Positions 1 through 8,606 of a DNA stretch of 23,409 nt are shown one piece after another (position 1 is the first letter of the stretch; each line of letters begins with the position of its first letter). A model generated the notes under the pieces. It had not been told where the DNA came from and made no database searches. It saw only the letters and a list, made by a program, of their open reading frames with translations. Made by a program: the position numbers and the translations under genes. The stretch spans positions 1 through 23,409 of the forward strand of contig JAEWRL010000213.1 in the NCBI GenBank assembly GCA_023398955.1, given 5' to 3'. Source of the DNA: Pseudomonadota bacterium (GTDB lineage Bacteria; Myxococcota_A; Polyangia; Polyangiales; Polyangiaceae).

Positions 1-50
1 GGGGGAAAGGGGGAGGTCTATCCACGGGGCCGATCAACCCACGATAGTGG

Positions 51-104
51 CCCCCCATGCGCTCGAAAACCCCAACTCCGCCCATCCAAACCTTTCATGG
101 GGGG
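51..104. repeat. Inverted repeat just past the arylsulfotransferase stop
   Basis: A perfect 9-bp inverted repeat is formed by CCCCCCATG (51-59) and CATGGGGGG (96-104), with a loop of 36 bases. It lies about 20 bases beyond the stop of the minus-strand gene ending at 124, so it could form a 3' hairpin for that transcript. The loop is long and there is no U-tract, so it is not a canonical intrinsic terminator. Confidence 0.35.
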
Positions 105-123
105 GAGCGCGCGAAATCTAGGT

Positions 124-1578
124 TCAACGCAAAGGCGGACCGTACAAGGATGAGCGGAAGTTCGCGTAGCCGAGCGAGCTCGTCGTCAAGGACTGCACGA
201 GGTTCCCTGCGGGATCCACCTCGTGGATGACTCCCTGGTTCGAGTAGGTGACCAGGGTATTGCCGTTTGGCAGCCGCTGCGCGTCCCCCAGCGTCGCGCT
301 GCTCGGTGAGGCCCGGTACTCCCAGATAGGCGTCGCTTCCCAGGTCGTCTCGTTCAGATGGTACTCGAGCACGGCGGACGGACTGCCCATGTTTCCGTTG
401 TTGAAGAACAGGAAATTGCCGTTCTCCTGGAGGTGATGACCGTGGTTGACCTCCCAGCTCCCGACAAACAAATGGCTGCGCGGATGCGTCCCGCCGAACT
501 GCCAGAGGAGCCGGCCTTGCCTATCGATCTTCACGAAGAGGTTCACGTTGCGGTCGGAGAGGGTATAGGTATCGTCCCAAGGTTGGTACTGGATAGCGTT
601 CGTGTGGCAATCCCTGTCCGTTTGGTAGAGTAGCGAGACATTCTCGACGATGGTCGTGATGGTCCCGTCGGCGCTCCGCTCGACTATTCCGCTGCAGCCA
701 TCGTTCCAGACGATGGCCGTCACGACGCCATCAGGGGCTACGGTGAAGTCGTGGTGACCGCGGGAGAGCCCCTCCACGGCCGCCTCCACCTCGAGGCCAT
801 CCATGGACACCCGTCTCAGGTCGGCACCGGCATTCTCGACGTTTACCTCCATCATCCACATGGCATCCCCTTCCCAGCTCATGCGGGCACGGCCCGTGTT
901 CACGGGCGCGCTCGCCCACCAGACGACGTCGCCGTCGCTGTCCATGATGAACACCGGGACGGTGGCTCCGCCCGGGGCCACGCCGAAAGCCCCGACGCCC
1001 CCGCTGGTGACGATGAAGCCCCTGGCGACCGCCGCCGCGTTGACGACCTGCCGGGTGATGACCGGTACGCTGTTCGAAACGGGTCCCGTCGTCAACGTGT
1101 GGCGCTCGCTGGTGCACGTTTCCGAGCCGGAGTTCACCACGATGCGGAAGACGTAGTCCCTGTCGCCCTTCATCCCCAGCAACAGGGTGCGATAGCCCGG
1201 CGCGGAGAGATCTACGGGCGCCGCCATGGTTGGCCCGGTCTCGGCGAGGCCAAACTCGATACGCGCGTTATCGATGCCCTCGAGATCGGTAGACCAAGTC
1301 ACGATGCCTACCGTCGCAATGGCGGGGCTCAGGGTGGCGTTGGCCTCGATGGCGCATTCGACGGGAGTGCCCGTGGGACCAAAGCCGCCGGTACCGCTCA
1401 GGCCGCCGCTGGAACCGGGCCCCCCCCCACCGCTGCCGCCCGCGCGACTTCCACCAGCACCAGCGTCGCGCTGCCCCCCGGCATTCTCCGTCTCTCCGTG
1501 GTCACCACAGCCAACCAGCCAAGCGGCGCAGCATGCCGATCCCATTGCGTACCCGAGCAGGACTCGCAGATAGCTCAT
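124..1578 (-). CDS. Arylsulfotransferase-like (ASST family) lipoprotein
   Basis: A predicted exported lipoprotein of 484 aa. An N-terminal hydrophobic segment ends in a lipobox (LVGC, Cys about 24). A Gly/Ser-rich linker follows to about residue 68. Then comes a short beta-rich region with Fn3-like features (about 73-165) and a beta-propeller-like region to the end. The propeller has the His-rich signatures of the arylsulfotransferase family: HHDF near 276, HTNAIQY near 326, NHGHHLQENGN near 379, and the closing motif QRLPNGNTLVTYS. ASST enzymes transfer sulfate between phenolic compounds; the substrate here cannot be read from sequence. ATG at 1578 is preferred: AGGAG lies 10 bases upstream. 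GTG at 1581 (7-base spacing) and TTG at 1584 are alternatives in the same frame. The gene stands alone. The fold assignment is fairly secure, enzymatic activity less so. Confidence 0.85.
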   Translation of the reverse strand: MSYLRVLLGYAMGSACCAAWLVGCGDHGETENAGGQRDAGAGGSRAGGSGGGGPGSSGGLSGTGGFGPTGTPVECAIEANATLSPAIATVGIVTWSTDLEGIDNARIEFGLAETGPTMAAPVDLSAPGYRTLLLGMKGDRDYVFRIVVNSGSETCTSERHTLTTGPVSNSVPVITRQVVNAAAVARGFIVTSGGVGAFGVAPGGATVPVFIMDSDGDVVWWASAPVNTGRARMSWEGDAMWMMEVNVENAGADLRRVSMDGLEVEAAVEGLSRGHHDFTVAPDGVVTAIVWNDGCSGIVERSADGTITTIVENVSLLYQTDRDCHTNAIQYQPWDDTYTLSDRNVNLFVKIDRQGRLLWQFGGTHPRSHLFVGSWEVNHGHHLQENGNFLFFNNGNMGSPSAVLEYHLNETTWEATPIWEYRASPSSATLGDAQRLPNGNTLVTYSNQGVIHEVDPAGNLVQSLTTSSLGYANFRSSLYGPPLR

Positions 1579-2191
1579 CACCAAAGTGCTCCTAGGTTAG
1601 CCGATGCTAGCCGAATCGGTCCCGTTAATTGGTTCGACGACATGCGCGTACCTCCCCTCTCAACGTACCCGCCCCGGAGCTTTCGGGGGACAGAGGGGAG
1701 GCGTCGCGCGATCGGGCTCTTGATTTCGCCTCGTCTTCTCTCGACCGCGACGCTGAGACGTTCACCTCCACCCTCGCGTGCTCCTGTGTGACGCCGGTGG
1801 ACGCCCACCGCTTATCCGGGGCTCGGCTGGGTGTTCTAAACGGTTCCAGGCGGAGATGGAGGGCTGAGCTCGGCACGGTCACGGACGACGGACCACGCCT
1901 CCGATGAGCTTCGTGAGCATCGCTGCAGAGCGGTCCGCCAGGTCTTGAGCAAGGATGATATCGTCCTGCGTGTCGCTGTTCGGGATTGGCGAAGTAGCGA
2001 TTGTGGGTAGTCGTTCCACCTAGCGCATCACGCTGGATGCGTTGCAGCCGCGCTCGGGCGCGCTTGCCGCGCAGGTGAGGCGGAATAGGTCTTCGTTTCG
2101 GGCCTCAGTGTATTGGATGTTCCTTCAAGCATGATGGAACACGCTTCGCGGCCAATGGAAAGACAATTCTTCCTAGATGGCCTGAACCTGT
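1579..2191. other. Intergenic stretch, no convincing gene
   Basis: About 610 bases lie between the start of the arylsulfotransferase gene and the stop of the ParB-like gene, both on the minus strand. The open frames here are short, Arg/Ser-rich and without recognisable domains. It should hold the promoter of the arylsulfotransferase gene, but no clear -35/-10 pair was found. A weak hairpin (CCCCG/CGGGG) sits at 1672-1688. An inverted repeat, TGTTCC (2118-2123) and GGAACA (2136-2141), lies about 50 bases beyond the ParB-like stop; it lacks a U-tract. Confidence 0.5.
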
Positions 2192-3571
2192 CTAGTGCCG
2201 CAACTTGCGCTTGGCGTCCCGCCAAGCTCCTCGGAGGAGTTTCTTGATGCTACGTCGCGACGCTAACTCGCCCTCCTGGGAGCTGGGCTTCGTCGACAGC
2301 TCCACGTGCTCCCGCAGGGCCGCGATCTGCGCACGGAGCCTGCGGCGTTGGCCGAGCGAAAGGCTCTCGAGATCGAGCTGCTCGAGCACCTCCCGGGCCT
2401 TGCGCAGGTACGTCGAGAGCTGATCGAACCCCACCAGCTTTCGCTCATCCCCCTTGAGGGTATCGATCAGCGCGACGACGGCGGATGCGGTGCTCTCTGC
2501 TCGGCGCGGGTCATCGATGAGCGGCCGCAGGCGCGCTGCAAGGTGCTTGTCGAAGGGGCGGTTCTCCCCAGTCTCCTGGCGGTCGGCGATGCCGTGGTCC
2601 TCCGCCAAGGTCCTCGGCACCCAGTGGCGGATCGCCCCTGGCACCGGATCCGTGAACGGGAAGTAGTGCTCGATCCTGCCGTCGACGGCCTTCTCGGCAA
2701 GTATCATGGCAAATCCGAAGAGCGTCCATGTGCTACGGACGTGGGGTTGAGTCAGCAGCTGGAGCTTCCCGTGCATCTTGGAGAAGTGAAGCTCGTTGCT
2801 CGCGACGCGCGCGTAGTGCCGGGGGTCCTCGATCCACTCGAGGTAGGCCTCCGCAAGCGCCAGCTCCCCGAGCTCCACGTCGATGGCCTCTGGATTGGGG
2901 AAACGATACGCCTCCACGATGCGCGTCCGCGCCATGTGTTGCGAATGCTCGCGCAGCTTGAGGCGCCTGTTGACCCAGCCATACTCGAGCTTCAGGTTCG
3001 GCGCCATCTGCAGGGCCGCTTCGATGACCTCCAGCTGCTCTCGGCCGAGGTCGTCAGGGAGCAAGGCGGCACGCACCGTTTCAAACTGCTCGAAGCGCTT
3101 GCCGTCGCGGAAGGAGAGGTCCCGCATCGCGGCCAGGCGCCGGTTCCCATTGAGAACCACGCCATCACGTCCGATGAGCAGTGGCTCCGTCTGCCGTCCG
3201 AACCGCTCGAGCTCCTCGTAAACGGGCGCCGCCGGATCGCGCGCCTTCTCGAGGAGCAGTCCATGGAGGAGCTGCTGGACCTCGAGGTTATCGGCCTGCC
3301 CTCGGAGAACCTCGACCGCGACTCGGCGCCGCTGCGCCTCCTCCCCGAGTTCCCAGAGGATACGGCCGTTGTCGACGCGGTAGATCAACACGGACGCAGC
3401 AACGTCGACCAGGGGCAGGTCCAGGTAACCCTCGGGGGACGGCACCAGATGCGTCGCGGCTTCCCCACGGGCTGCCGCTCGTCCAATAGCTGCCCTGCGC
3501 TCCTCCGCCGCGAGGACTTGTGCGGGCAGGAGTGCGCGCGGGCGCCCACTGCGGACCTCGTTTGAGCTCAC
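2192..3571 (-). CDS. ParB-like (ParB/Sulfiredoxin fold) domain protein
   Basis: A soluble protein of 459 aa with no signal peptide or membrane segment. The N-terminal third resembles a ParB-type domain: a segment LPLVDVAAS followed by LLIGRDGVVLNGNRRLAAMRDL-like sequence. Its NGNRRLAA core matches the conserved G-[NH]-x-R-[RH] box of ParB/Srx proteins, where CTP or ATP phosphates bind. The remaining part is helical and basic at the C-terminus (last 20 residues rich in Lys/Arg), compatible with nucleic-acid binding. There is no ParA partner next to it and no parS-like site was recognised, so chromosome segregation is unlikely; such solitary ParB-like proteins occur in regulatory, defence and mobile-element settings. 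GTG at 3571 is chosen because GAGGA sits just upstream. The open frame extends to 3745, but that extension looks non-coding (Arg/Pro-rich). Specific function unknown. Confidence 0.75.
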   Translation of the reverse strand: MSSNEVRSGRPRALLPAQVLAAEERRAAIGRAAARGEAATHLVPSPEGYLDLPLVDVAASVLIYRVDNGRILWELGEEAQRRRVAVEVLRGQADNLEVQQLLHGLLLEKARDPAAPVYEELERFGRQTEPLLIGRDGVVLNGNRRLAAMRDLSFRDGKRFEQFETVRAALLPDDLGREQLEVIEAALQMAPNLKLEYGWVNRRLKLREHSQHMARTRIVEAYRFPNPEAIDVELGELALAEAYLEWIEDPRHYARVASNELHFSKMHGKLQLLTQPHVRSTWTLFGFAMILAEKAVDGRIEHYFPFTDPVPGAIRHWVPRTLAEDHGIADRQETGENRPFDKHLAARLRPLIDDPRRAESTASAVVALIDTLKGDERKLVGFDQLSTYLRKAREVLEQLDLESLSLGQRRRLRAQIAALREHVELSTKPSSQEGELASRRSIKKLLRGAWRDAKRKLRH

Positions 3572-3591
3572 CCGTCCTCGAATAGCGCACG

Positions 3592-3858
3592 CTAAAGGAA
3601 TAGTCCAAGTGGTGCGGAGCGCCTCGACGGGCTGGTGCGGGGCAGGATGCCTCGCTCGACGGGGCCCGAAGGGGATCGAGCCGCGTGGCTGGACATGAGC
3701 CGCCCCCGGGCAGGCAGATCTCGCCACCGGGCCGTCGGGTGGCAATGGATTAGGCGCCTTCCTCCTGCAGAAGCAGCGCCGTCGCTCGACCCGTTTCCGC
3801 AGCCGGGTATGAGCAGGAAAAGGAGAACCGCGAGCGCACCCCTCGACCGCCGGGACAC
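3592..3858 (-). pseudogene. Possible relic lipoprotein leader (orphan lipobox)
   Basis: From a GTG at 3858 the frame encodes VSRRSRGALAVLLFLLIPGC followed by a short Gly/Ser/Ala stretch. This is a textbook type II signal peptide: an Arg-rich start, a hydrophobic core and a Cys. After about 15 further residues the sequence turns into Arg/Pro/Ser-rich text typical of a non-coding frame and ends at 3592 without a domain. The leader style matches the other lipoproteins of the window, so it may be the stub of a decayed lipoprotein gene. No ribosome-binding site was seen, and a chance hydrophobic run cannot be excluded. Confidence 0.25.
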
Positions 3859-4041
3859 GGGCGCGGAGGCTGCTGATGGGTTGGAGCAGGCTCGGTTGGT
3901 TCTCCTCGAAGGAAAGCTGCGGCTCAGGTCAGCGCCGGCCACCGCAACTGCAGGAGGAATGCCACGTTGTTCTCTCACGCGGGGCGGTTTCGCGGGAGAA
4001 GCATTCCATCACCCCTCCGGCGATTATTTTTTCGGAGCAGG

Positions 4042-4059
4042 GGGGAGAGATAACTCCCC
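4042..4059. terminator. Weak hairpin past the pseudokinase gene
   Basis: The inverted repeat GGGGAG / CTCCCC with a 6-base loop begins about 15 bases beyond the stop of the minus-strand pseudokinase gene. It could act as a 3' hairpin, but there is no U-run after it on that strand. Confidence 0.25.
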
Positions 4060-4074
4060 GGCAAGGATGGGCGC

Positions 4075-5802
4075 CTAGAGAGTGTCCAGCGCCCTTCCCA
4101 GGATGGTTCTGGCCCACTCGGCCCAGCCCGGCTCATAGAGCATCACGGCCCCCGCCACAAGCAGCAGGCCAAGAGCGAGCAGCAGGACCGAGGCCCCGCG
4201 TCGCGTCTTCCTCTCCTTTCGCCGCGCTACGCTGATTTGGGTGATGGTTGTATCCGGGTCTCGATCGGCATGCGTCGCCACTGCCTCAGCGAGGCTGAGA
4301 CGCCGGACGTCGATCACGGATCCATCGCCGTCGTCTGCGCCGATTCTCATGTAAAGCCGAGTCGGCGCATCTTCCTCGCCATCCTCCGAACGCAGGACGA
4401 CGCTTGGGAGCTCGAAGTCGGTGACTATCGTGCTCGGCAGGGCCGACTCCGCAGGGAGTTCGGCGGGAGGTACCTCCTTCTGGATCCGGTTTGCAGGACG
4501 CTTCGTGGGGAGAGAAGCAGCCTCCGACTTCGTCTCCGGGACGGGAGTTGGAGCATGCGGCGTAAGAGCCGTCGTGGGCGGGCTCAGACGCGACGCGACG
4601 CGCTCCGATTCGGGCCGCCGCCGCACCGCTGAGCTCGTCGGCTCCTGAAAATCTTGGGGCAAACGCGGTGCCCGCGGTACCGCCAGCGGTTCCCCAGCAG
4701 CTGCCTGCGGCTCGCTGCCGCGGGGCGCTGAGGGACGGGCCGTCTCCGCGCGGGTGGATGCCAGCACGGCCGCAGCGTCATAGAGGCACGTGGCTTCATC
4801 CTCGGGCGGATCGGTCATGAACGGCAGGACATCAGGGATGTCCGGCAGCTCTTGGATCTGAGGCCGCTGGCTCCCCATCCCTAGCAGCGACGGCGCGATG
4901 GCACTCACATCGAACTGACGCGTCCTGTCTTCATCCACCGGATCTGCGAGATAAGACGGGTCAGGACATGGGCCCAGTAGCTCCCGTCTGCGAGCCAAGA
5001 CTTTGCCGACGAGGTTGCTCAGCTCGCGACGAACGTCGAACGTGTCGGCGACCATGGTGCTGGGAAGCAGGGAGAGCGCTTCGGCCATCGTCGCCGGGCC
5101 GGCGAAGCGACGGCCGGGGCGGTTGTCCATCGCGGTATCGATAATCCTGGACAGGGCGCCCGAGGGGGACTTGTCGCCGGGGGCGAGACTCCTGGACCCA
5201 AGCAAGCGCCGGAGCTCCAGCCCCGCGGCGCGGACAGGATTCGTCTCGATCAGCCGGGCATGCCGCTCGCCGGCTTCCCCTTCGGCAGCAGCAAGCCCTG
5301 CGACAATGCCGAGCTCCGTCACGTAGACACGCCCGGATGTGTGGGACAGCCAGATGCTGTCGGCCGTGAGCGTGCAACGCAGCACTATGCCTCCAATATC
5401 GGCCAGGAGGGCCTGTGCCGCATGGGCCGCGGCCAGAGCATCCCTCACCGCGCGAACGGCAACGGATACCGGGATGGGCTTGCCCGCCGCACGGGCAGCC
5501 TGCTCTAGCTCGAGGAGCGTCACGCCCTCGAGGAAGTCGCTGGCGACGTACCGCTCGGCGCCAAGCTCCGCCAGGCCAACGATACGCGTCGCTGAGGGAC
5601 GGGAGAGCACCTCGAAAACCGGAAGCAGCTGCGAGATCCTTTGCGCGACGGCGACGGGCACCGGGCGCAGCAGCACCGGTCGCTCTGATTGCCCGTCACT
5701 GCGAAACCACCCAACGTAGGAGGTACCGAAAAGCCCATCGAACAAGGGAGCAACACGCTCGAAACGCTCCTGCTGCCCTGACAAGGATTGGCTATTCGGC
5801 AT
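4075..5802 (-). CDS. Membrane-anchored Ser/Thr pseudokinase
   Basis: A protein of 575 aa. Residues about 15-250 follow the order of a bacterial Ser/Thr kinase domain, but the catalytic positions are lost. The beta-3 Lys is replaced (VLLRPVP). The HRD-x-x-x-x-N catalytic loop reads RCTLTADSIWL, so the catalytic Asp and the Asn are gone. The DFG triad reads ELG. The C-lobe still shows the kinase-like ending PGRRFAGPATMAEALSLL. A disordered Pro/Ala/Ser-rich middle (about 280-530) carries four acidic-Thr motifs (EDRTRQF, EDEATCLY, EDAPTRLY, DPDTTITQ), possible phospho-Thr sites for FHA partners. A single transmembrane segment near residues 536-555 (GASVLLLALGLLLVAGAVML) leaves about 20 residues outside. 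ATG at 5802 is preferred (GGAAAG upstream); an in-frame ATG at 5862 adds 20 residues. The fold call is inference from motif order; activity is improbable. Confidence 0.75.
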   Translation of the reverse strand: MPNSQSLSGQQERFERVAPLFDGLFGTSYVGWFRSDGQSERPVLLRPVPVAVAQRISQLLPVFEVLSRPSATRIVGLAELGAERYVASDFLEGVTLLELEQAARAAGKPIPVSVAVRAVRDALAAAHAAQALLADIGGIVLRCTLTADSIWLSHTSGRVYVTELGIVAGLAAAEGEAGERHARLIETNPVRAAGLELRRLLGSRSLAPGDKSPSGALSRIIDTAMDNRPGRRFAGPATMAEALSLLPSTMVADTFDVRRELSNLVGKVLARRRELLGPCPDPSYLADPVDEDRTRQFDVSAIAPSLLGMGSQRPQIQELPDIPDVLPFMTDPPEDEATCLYDAAAVLASTRAETARPSAPRGSEPQAAAGEPLAVPRAPRLPQDFQEPTSSAVRRRPESERVASRLSPPTTALTPHAPTPVPETKSEAASLPTKRPANRIQKEVPPAELPAESALPSTIVTDFELPSVVLRSEDGEEDAPTRLYMRIGADDGDGSVIDVRRLSLAEAVATHADRDPDTTITQISVARRKERKTRRGASVLLLALGLLLVAGAVMLYEPGWAEWARTILGRALDTL

Positions 5803-6814
5803 CGGCAATGTCTTTCCGTTCCTCGCGTTCTCCGCACCGCTCGCGGTCTTGCATCGCTGCACACACTAGGACGCTCATTGATGCACGGGAGGGCTCAATC
5901 GATCCCTGGTCTTCACCGGATGCGGATACCAACGCATCGTCACGATTCGGTTGGGGTCCCAAGCATCGGAGCATAGCGCGTGGCTCCCCCGCCCGCCATC
6001 TCGGCGTCGGCCAGAACGGTTGCCGCGGACCACTAACCTCGCATTTCGTGCACGGGAATCGCGATGACGCGCGACAAACCGAGAGGACACGCGGCCGCGG
6101 CCGTCGCCATCGCACCCGCCGCGGCCGTCGCCACCGGCACCCAACGGCGGCTCTCCTCGCCCTACGCAACACAGCGAAAGCAGCGACAGGGTGCGGCGAG
6201 CTGCCCCTCGAACCCCTGCGCTACAGGTGCGCCACAGCACCTTGAATGAACGATCGCCCCTCCCGACGGATGCATCCAAGGGCGCATCGCGCTGCATGCG
6301 CCGATGTGGGTCTCGTTGGTGCCCGATGGCAGCTCCTCCGTCCCTGACGTACCCAGTCGACCTTTGGAGGGCGGCCTTGCGGGACCATAGACCATAGCCC
6401 ACGGCGCCCAGCGTCCCATGGCTCACCAATCCGTCGCTCCCGCGGCAATCCCCAGCGGACCGAGGGGTGCCGGTTCTCCCCCCAATCGCGCATCGCCCAG
6501 GCGGCTTCGGTGCCTTGCTCTGCTCGTGAACACCGCCGGCTCGTGCTACGTCGATGCAATGACCATGGTGACGGCCCACTCCTACGGGAGCGAATGCATC
6601 ATGAGCAGGGCGGCGCCCCCATGCTCGAGGGCATTTTTCCCCTCAGCTGGTGGGCCCACCGAGCTCGTTGAGGGGGAGTATGGGCTCCGCTGGTCACCCC
6701 AGGAACGGTGCTGGCCCTCGACTGAGCCGCCCAAGTCGCGACCCTTCTTCGAGTCAGCGGCTCGAGACGCGCTTTCGCACGGGTCTGGAACGCGTATACA
6801 CTGTATGGTGAACG
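5803..6814. other. Long divergent intergenic region
   Basis: About 1 kb separates the pseudokinase (minus) from kinase A (plus). Open frames exist on both strands, but they are Arg/Gly/Pro-rich, overlap each other and show no domains, so none is called. The region should contain both divergent promoters. Visible items are a 15-bp direct repeat at 6095-6109 and 6119-6133 (CCGCGGCCGTCGCCA, 24-bp period) and an 11-bp palindrome at 6796-6806. Confidence 0.5.
6796..6806. promoter_or_regulatory. Palindrome directly upstream of kinase A
   Basis: ATACA-C-TGTAT is a perfect palindrome ending 8 bases before the GTG start of the kinase gene. It is an AT-rich spot in a GC-rich setting, so it may be an operator half-site pair or part of a -10 region (TATACA at 6795-6800). 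No matching -35 was found 16-18 bases upstream. Confidence 0.3.
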
Positions 6815-8545
6815 GTGAATGATTCGATGACGGCTCCGCAACCCAACGAGCCTCCGCACGAGGGCGGAACGATTTCACGCACGCACACCGGCCTCGGCAA
6901 CGTCGGCCGCTGCCGGACCCTGGCGGAGCTGGGTCGCGGCGGCATGGCCGACGTCTACCTCGCGGTCACCCGCTCTCAGTCCGGCTTCAACAAGCTCGTG
7001 GTGTTGAAGGCGTTGAAACGCGAGCTCGCTACGGAGCGGACCACGCTCGACATGTTCCTGGACGAGGCGCGCGTCGCGGCGCAGCTCAATCACCCGAGCG
7101 TCGTGCAGACCTACGAGGTGGGAATGCACGGGGACCGCCACGTGATGGTGATGGAGTATCTGGAGGGCCAGTCGCTTTCCCAGCTCCTCCGCCAAGCGCG
7201 AGCCAAAGAGTACCAGCTGACTGTGGCTATGCTCGTGCGCATCATGATTGGCGCTCTGGAGGGACTCCACTATGCCCACGAGCTCAACGGCTACGACGGC
7301 AAGCCCTTGCACATCGTGCACCGAGACGTCTCCCCGCAAAACATCTTCGTGACCTATTCCGGACATGTCAAAGTACTAGACTTCGGGATCGCGAAGGCCG
7401 TCGGATCATCAACGGAGACCCTGGCTGGAACCATCAAAGGCAAGCTCTCCTACATGTCCCCGGAGCAGGTGAGCGGCGCGAAGGTAGATCGGCGCGCGGA
7501 CGTCTTCACCGTGGGGTGCATCCTCTGGCAGTTCGCGACAGGAACGAAGCTCTGGCACGGCGAACCCGACGTGCAAATCGTCCGTCACCTGCTCGACGGC
7601 GAGGTACCCTCACCGTCTGCGGTGAAGGCGGATTGCGATCCGGACTTCGTGAGCATCATCGAGCGGTGCATGGCGCACGATCCCGATGCTCGTTACGCAT
7701 CGGCCCTGGAGGTCCAGCAGGAGCTCGAACGTTACTTGGACCGCTTCGGGAAGCCGCTCAAGGCCAAGGACATCGGTGCCGTGGTCTCGGATCTGTTCAA
7801 GGAGGAGAGGATCGCCCTGCGCCGCATCGTCGAGGAGCAGCTGAAGCGCATCGAGGCAGACGAGCACAGCCTCACCAGCGTCCCCGTGCTCGGCAGCGGT
7901 GACGTCCATTCCTCCTCTCACCTCGGCTCAGGCGCCGTTCCCATCACGTATAGCGCACCCAGGCGGCGCCATCTGCTCTTGCCGGCGCTGGTCGCTGCCT
8001 TGGTCGCTGGAGGGGCGGTCTTCGCCTGGCAGCGGATCGCCGCCAATGAGCAGGAACAGGCGCGTCTCATCGCCGAGAAGGCGCGGTTGGAAGAGTTAGC
8101 GCGTGCGCGGATGTCCCCCGCAGCAGCGCCGCTGGCTCCCGAACGAGTCGAGATCCGGTTCGCTGTATCGCCGGAGAATGCCAGGCTCTTCCTAGACGAT
8201 GAACTGCTCGAGGAAGGAACCGTCGTCAAGGTACTTGCAACCGACGGTGCGCGGCACACGCTCCGGGCGGAGGCTCCGGGTTACGAGACGCGCAGGCTGG
8301 AGTTTGTGCCCTCGGCGGACGCAACCCTCGAGCTCGAGTTGCCGAAGGTGGTCGACAAGGAGAAGACGTCCCCCGATCAGAGGACCCAAAGCGCGGCGCG
8401 CGCTCCTCGCAGGCACTCGGCGGGCCCCGCCGCTCCTCCCGCCTCGAACCCCACCTCCCCGCCAGCATCGCCTCGCGTGGACTGCAGCAATCCGTTCTTC
8501 CTCGATGCTGACGGCATCAAGCGCATCCGTGCGGAATGCCGGTAG
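6815..8545 (+). CDS. Transmembrane Ser/Thr protein kinase with PEGA domain (kinase A)
   Basis: A PknB-type kinase of 576 aa with all catalytic motifs. It has a Gly-rich loop LGRGGMADV (39-47), the ATP Lys65 in VVLKALK, the alpha-C Glu84, a catalytic loop HRDVSPQN (169-176), DFG (189-191) and SPEQ (215-218). The kinase domain is about residues 33-310 and cytoplasmic. A Pro/Arg-flanked transmembrane helix lies at about 387-405. Outside follow a short coiled-coil-like stretch (408-432), a PEGA-type beta domain (about 445-510), a disordered Ala/Pro linker, and a C-terminal tail with two Cys (557 and 575) shared with kinase B at 13771-15618. GTG at 6815 gives the longest form; ATG at 6827 (GGTGA 8 bases upstream) would drop four residues. 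It converges on the PEGA/lipoprotein pair at 8607-11068. Its substrates are unknown. Confidence 0.93.
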   Translation: MNDSMTAPQPNEPPHEGGTISRTHTGLGNVGRCRTLAELGRGGMADVYLAVTRSQSGFNKLVVLKALKRELATERTTLDMFLDEARVAAQLNHPSVVQTYEVGMHGDRHVMVMEYLEGQSLSQLLRQARAKEYQLTVAMLVRIMIGALEGLHYAHELNGYDGKPLHIVHRDVSPQNIFVTYSGHVKVLDFGIAKAVGSSTETLAGTIKGKLSYMSPEQVSGAKVDRRADVFTVGCILWQFATGTKLWHGEPDVQIVRHLLDGEVPSPSAVKADCDPDFVSIIERCMAHDPDARYASALEVQQELERYLDRFGKPLKAKDIGAVVSDLFKEERIALRRIVEEQLKRIEADEHSLTSVPVLGSGDVHSSSHLGSGAVPITYSAPRRRHLLLPALVAALVAGGAVFAWQRIAANEQEQARLIAEKARLEELARARMSPAAAPLAPERVEIRFAVSPENARLFLDDELLEEGTVVKVLATDGARHTLRAEAPGYETRRLEFVPSADATLELELPKVVDKEKTSPDQRTQSAARAPRRHSAGPAAPPASNPTSPPASPRVDCSNPFFLDADGIKRIRAECR

Positions 8546-8606
8546 GTTTCAGCGAGCACGGTCCTCGAGTCTCCCAACACGGAGCCGCCTCGCCACGACG
8601 AGACGC

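Larger units (their letters stand above)
3572..4074. other. Intergenic stretch with a possible relic lipoprotein leader
   Basis: About 500 bases separate the ParB-like start from the pseudokinase stop. No intact gene was found. One minus-strand frame contains a lipoprotein-type leader (listed separately). A 6-bp inverted repeat, GGGGAG (4042-4047) and CTCCCC (4054-4059), lies just past the pseudokinase stop. A short T-rich patch (4024-4032) follows but is on the wrong strand to serve as a U-tract for that gene. Confidence 0.45.

Noticed and set aside
1672..1688. CCCCG/CGGGG mini-hairpin upstream of the arylsulfotransferase gene.
   Set aside because: A 5-bp stem is expected by chance in DNA this GC-rich, and its position upstream of a start does not fit a terminator.
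2306..3565. A 419-aa plus-strand open frame opposite the ParB-like gene.
   Set aside because: It mirrors the ParB-like gene, whose NGNRRLAA box and codon pattern are convincing. The plus frame has no domain and no ribosome-binding site.
5875..6579. A 234-aa minus-strand frame in the 1-kb gap before kinase A.
   Set aside because: Arg/Gly-rich, no domain, no signal peptide, no ribosome-binding site, and several equally long frames overlap it on both strands.
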